From Azolla caroliniana (lineage: Eukaryota > Polypodiophyta), in assembly GCA_043228905.1 (NCBI GenBank), contig JBHGNT010000003.1, positions 9,610,001 through 9,674,000 of the forward strand: a stretch of DNA of 64,000 nt. Reading direction: 5' to 3'. A program made the translations under genes and the position numbers. Below the pieces are notes generated by a model. It saw nothing but the letters and a program-made list of their open reading frames with translations, was not told the origin of the DNA and made no database searches. Positions 62,801 through 64,000 of this stretch are shown here, piece by piece. Position 1 is the stretch's first letter. The number at the start of each line of letters is the position of its first letter.

Positions 62801-63576
62801 CCATCTACACTCAAGATTATGAAACATTGTTTAGAATGTCTATGGTTGATTTTACTACATTCATGAGTATGTATAATAATGTATTCATGTTCTTAAACTA
62901 ATATTACATTTTGTGGTAAATGTATGTATATTGAACAAAATCTTATTACAGGGTGGAGATGTATGGGTTCTAAATGGACCATCTGAGGCTTTGGGATTTA
63001 TTCTAGCAGATGTTGGCTATGATGTTTGGATTGGCAATACTAGAACCACAAGATTTAGTTTTGGGCACTCATCCTACCAAAAGAATGATCATGTATGTAT
63101 GCTTCTTCAAACTAACCTATGTGTTGCTTGAAAGTAACTACATATTGCCCTTCCATTTGTACATGCTTTTTTCATAACACACTGGATTAACTCATAGTAG
63201 TATGTATATTAAAACTGCTCAATTATGCACAAATTTTCAACATATGGGTAGGACACGATTGTGCATGTAGAGTGTATAGCCACTATAGCATTTGAGTTAG
63301 TGCATGTGTGTCCACATGTGTTGGGGCACACTACATATTCGATGTGTGGGAGGTGAAAACTCATTGTATTCCCCATCACATACACATGAGATGTGGACCT
63401 AGGTGGGTATAGTGCCAATAATGTTGAGAACGGGATAATACAAATCTTTTATGTTATAATGGCAGGAATATTGGGATTGGAGTTTAGATGAAATGGCCGA
63501 GCAAGATCTTCCTGCAATGCTTGGATTTGTTTACCAAAATACAAATACAAAAATAAATTATATTGGATATTCTCAG
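59832..63576 (+). CDS. Acid lipase-type triacylglycerol lipase, 5' part
   Basis: Secreted alpha/beta hydrolase of the LIPA/plant triacylglycerol lipase family, hydrolysing acyl esters of lipids. Exons: 59832-60068, 60306-60416, 62952-63092 and 63466-63576, all phase 0, giving 200 residues so far. Later exons lie beyond the window. Residues 10-25 (LIIVLIMIYMHWLG) are a hydrophobic signal peptide. HGYACTEYMVPTGDGFLIGL is the N-terminal lipase-associated domain (PF04083 type). LMHGLLV holds the oxyanion HG. ADVGYDVWIGNTR is the family signature. DEMAEQDLPAML and INYIGYSQ follow; the nucleophile Ser199 sits in the GYSQ-G elbow split by intron 4. The start context ACCATGG is strong. No frame breaks seen. 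Confidence 0.88.
60911..61126. repeat. 112-bp tandem duplication in lipase intron 2
   Basis: Copies start AATGGCATTGCCC at 60911 and 61023 and share over 95 percent of bases up to AACATAACAAGATAAATCAA. Confidence 0.88.
61245..61385 (-). mobile_element. Diverged LINE-A 3' end in lipase intron 2
   Basis: Plus-strand phrases TCCTTGGAGGTCAAATATGA, ACTAATGACTCTTTATGTTC and ACTTTGCATC parallel the minus-strand LINE-A copy at 41862-41975, preceded by GATAGATAGATGG, the counterpart of the (ATCT)n tail. It is much older than the other copies. Confidence 0.6.
62263..62686. mobile_element. hAT-type MITE in lipase intron 2
   Basis: 424 bp with inverted ends TAGCAATGGGCCCG and CGGGCCCATTGCTA (14 of 14). 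The flanks ACCTCAAG and ACCTCAAC (7 of 8) form an 8-bp target duplication. The interior is rich in GGTTTGGTTT and AACCGAACC blocks. Non-coding. The end sequence and 8-bp duplication fit non-autonomous hAT elements. Confidence 0.85.
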
Positions 63577-64000
63577 GTTAGAAACACTTTGCTTAAAATT
63601 GTATTTGTTAACATATGCAATTTCTTATTAGTGACTCATAGATCAATGTCATATAACTACTTTTAAGTCATAACCGTACTTTTTTATTAATCTCAAATTT
63701 GTATGTGGATAGGATTCCACGCTTCATAGTTGGGAATTTGTTTTTGGTTAACATGTCATAAGATTTATTATATGTCAAAGGAAACCAATGTCCAAGAATA
63801 TACATAAAAACGTATGCTCTACATAATCCACACAATGTTCTTGGGTGAACCTTAGAATCAAACTTAATCATTTAATTAATCACTTACATTCCACTTAAAG
63901 CCATAATAATATCCGTCCATAGATTCCTTCATTTTGCAAACTTAATCTAACTAATTACATAATCACGATGATTTAATCTATATAGCCTTCCAAAGGTGAT

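Overview
This is nuclear DNA from a land plant, most likely a seed plant, with a repeat-rich genome. The evidence is two intron-rich plant genes, several plant-type LTR retrotransposons, LINEs with (CT)n tails and MITEs. I cannot name the species. No prokaryotic operon, CRISPR array, rRNA or functional tRNA gene was seen.

Host genes. (1) On the minus strand, 11983 to 5721, lies an apparently intact organellar tryptophanyl-tRNA synthetase. I resolved 15 exons that join in phase to 430 codons, starting with an Ala/Leu/Ser-rich transit peptide. (2) On the plus strand from 59832 lie the first four exons of a secreted acid-lipase-type alpha/beta hydrolase. It runs off the right edge just after the nucleophile-elbow exon.

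Layout. 1-4.25 kb: a tandem duplication of microsatellites plus a LINE relic, with a second LINE inserted in one copy. 5.7-12 kb: the TrpRS gene. 12.1-13.5 kb: minisatellites and a tRNA-derived SINE. 13.5-16.4 kb: a decayed Ty3/gypsy element. 16.8-19.6 kb: a chromovirus derivative whose interior is a 45-bp minisatellite. 20.7-22.7 kb: an array of palindromic units. 22.9-29.2 kb: copia remnants and a solo LTR. 29.1-41.7 kb: a minus-strand gypsy element split by a 10-kb Tat-like element (30934-41008) that carries an extra 1032-codon frame after pol. 41.8-48.5 kb: LINEs, including one nearly full-length copy. 48.56-55.6 kb: a gypsy element split by a 3982-bp terminal-inverted-repeat transposon (50560-54541). 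55.6-59.8 kb: an LTR piece, another LINE copy and intergenic DNA. 59.8 kb onward: the lipase gene.

Most notable system. The transposon at 50560-54541 has 28-bp inverted repeats and an 8-bp target duplication. Removing 3990 bases restores the gypsy reverse transcriptase frame. It carries a decayed, intron-containing gene for a beta-class N4-cytosine/N6-adenine amino-methyltransferase-like protein, and a divergently oriented second gene whose C-terminus is matched by another copy at 22.87-23.23 kb. Both genes seem to lack their 5' ends at the centre, which suggests an internally deleted copy of a larger two-gene transposon. That last step is inference.
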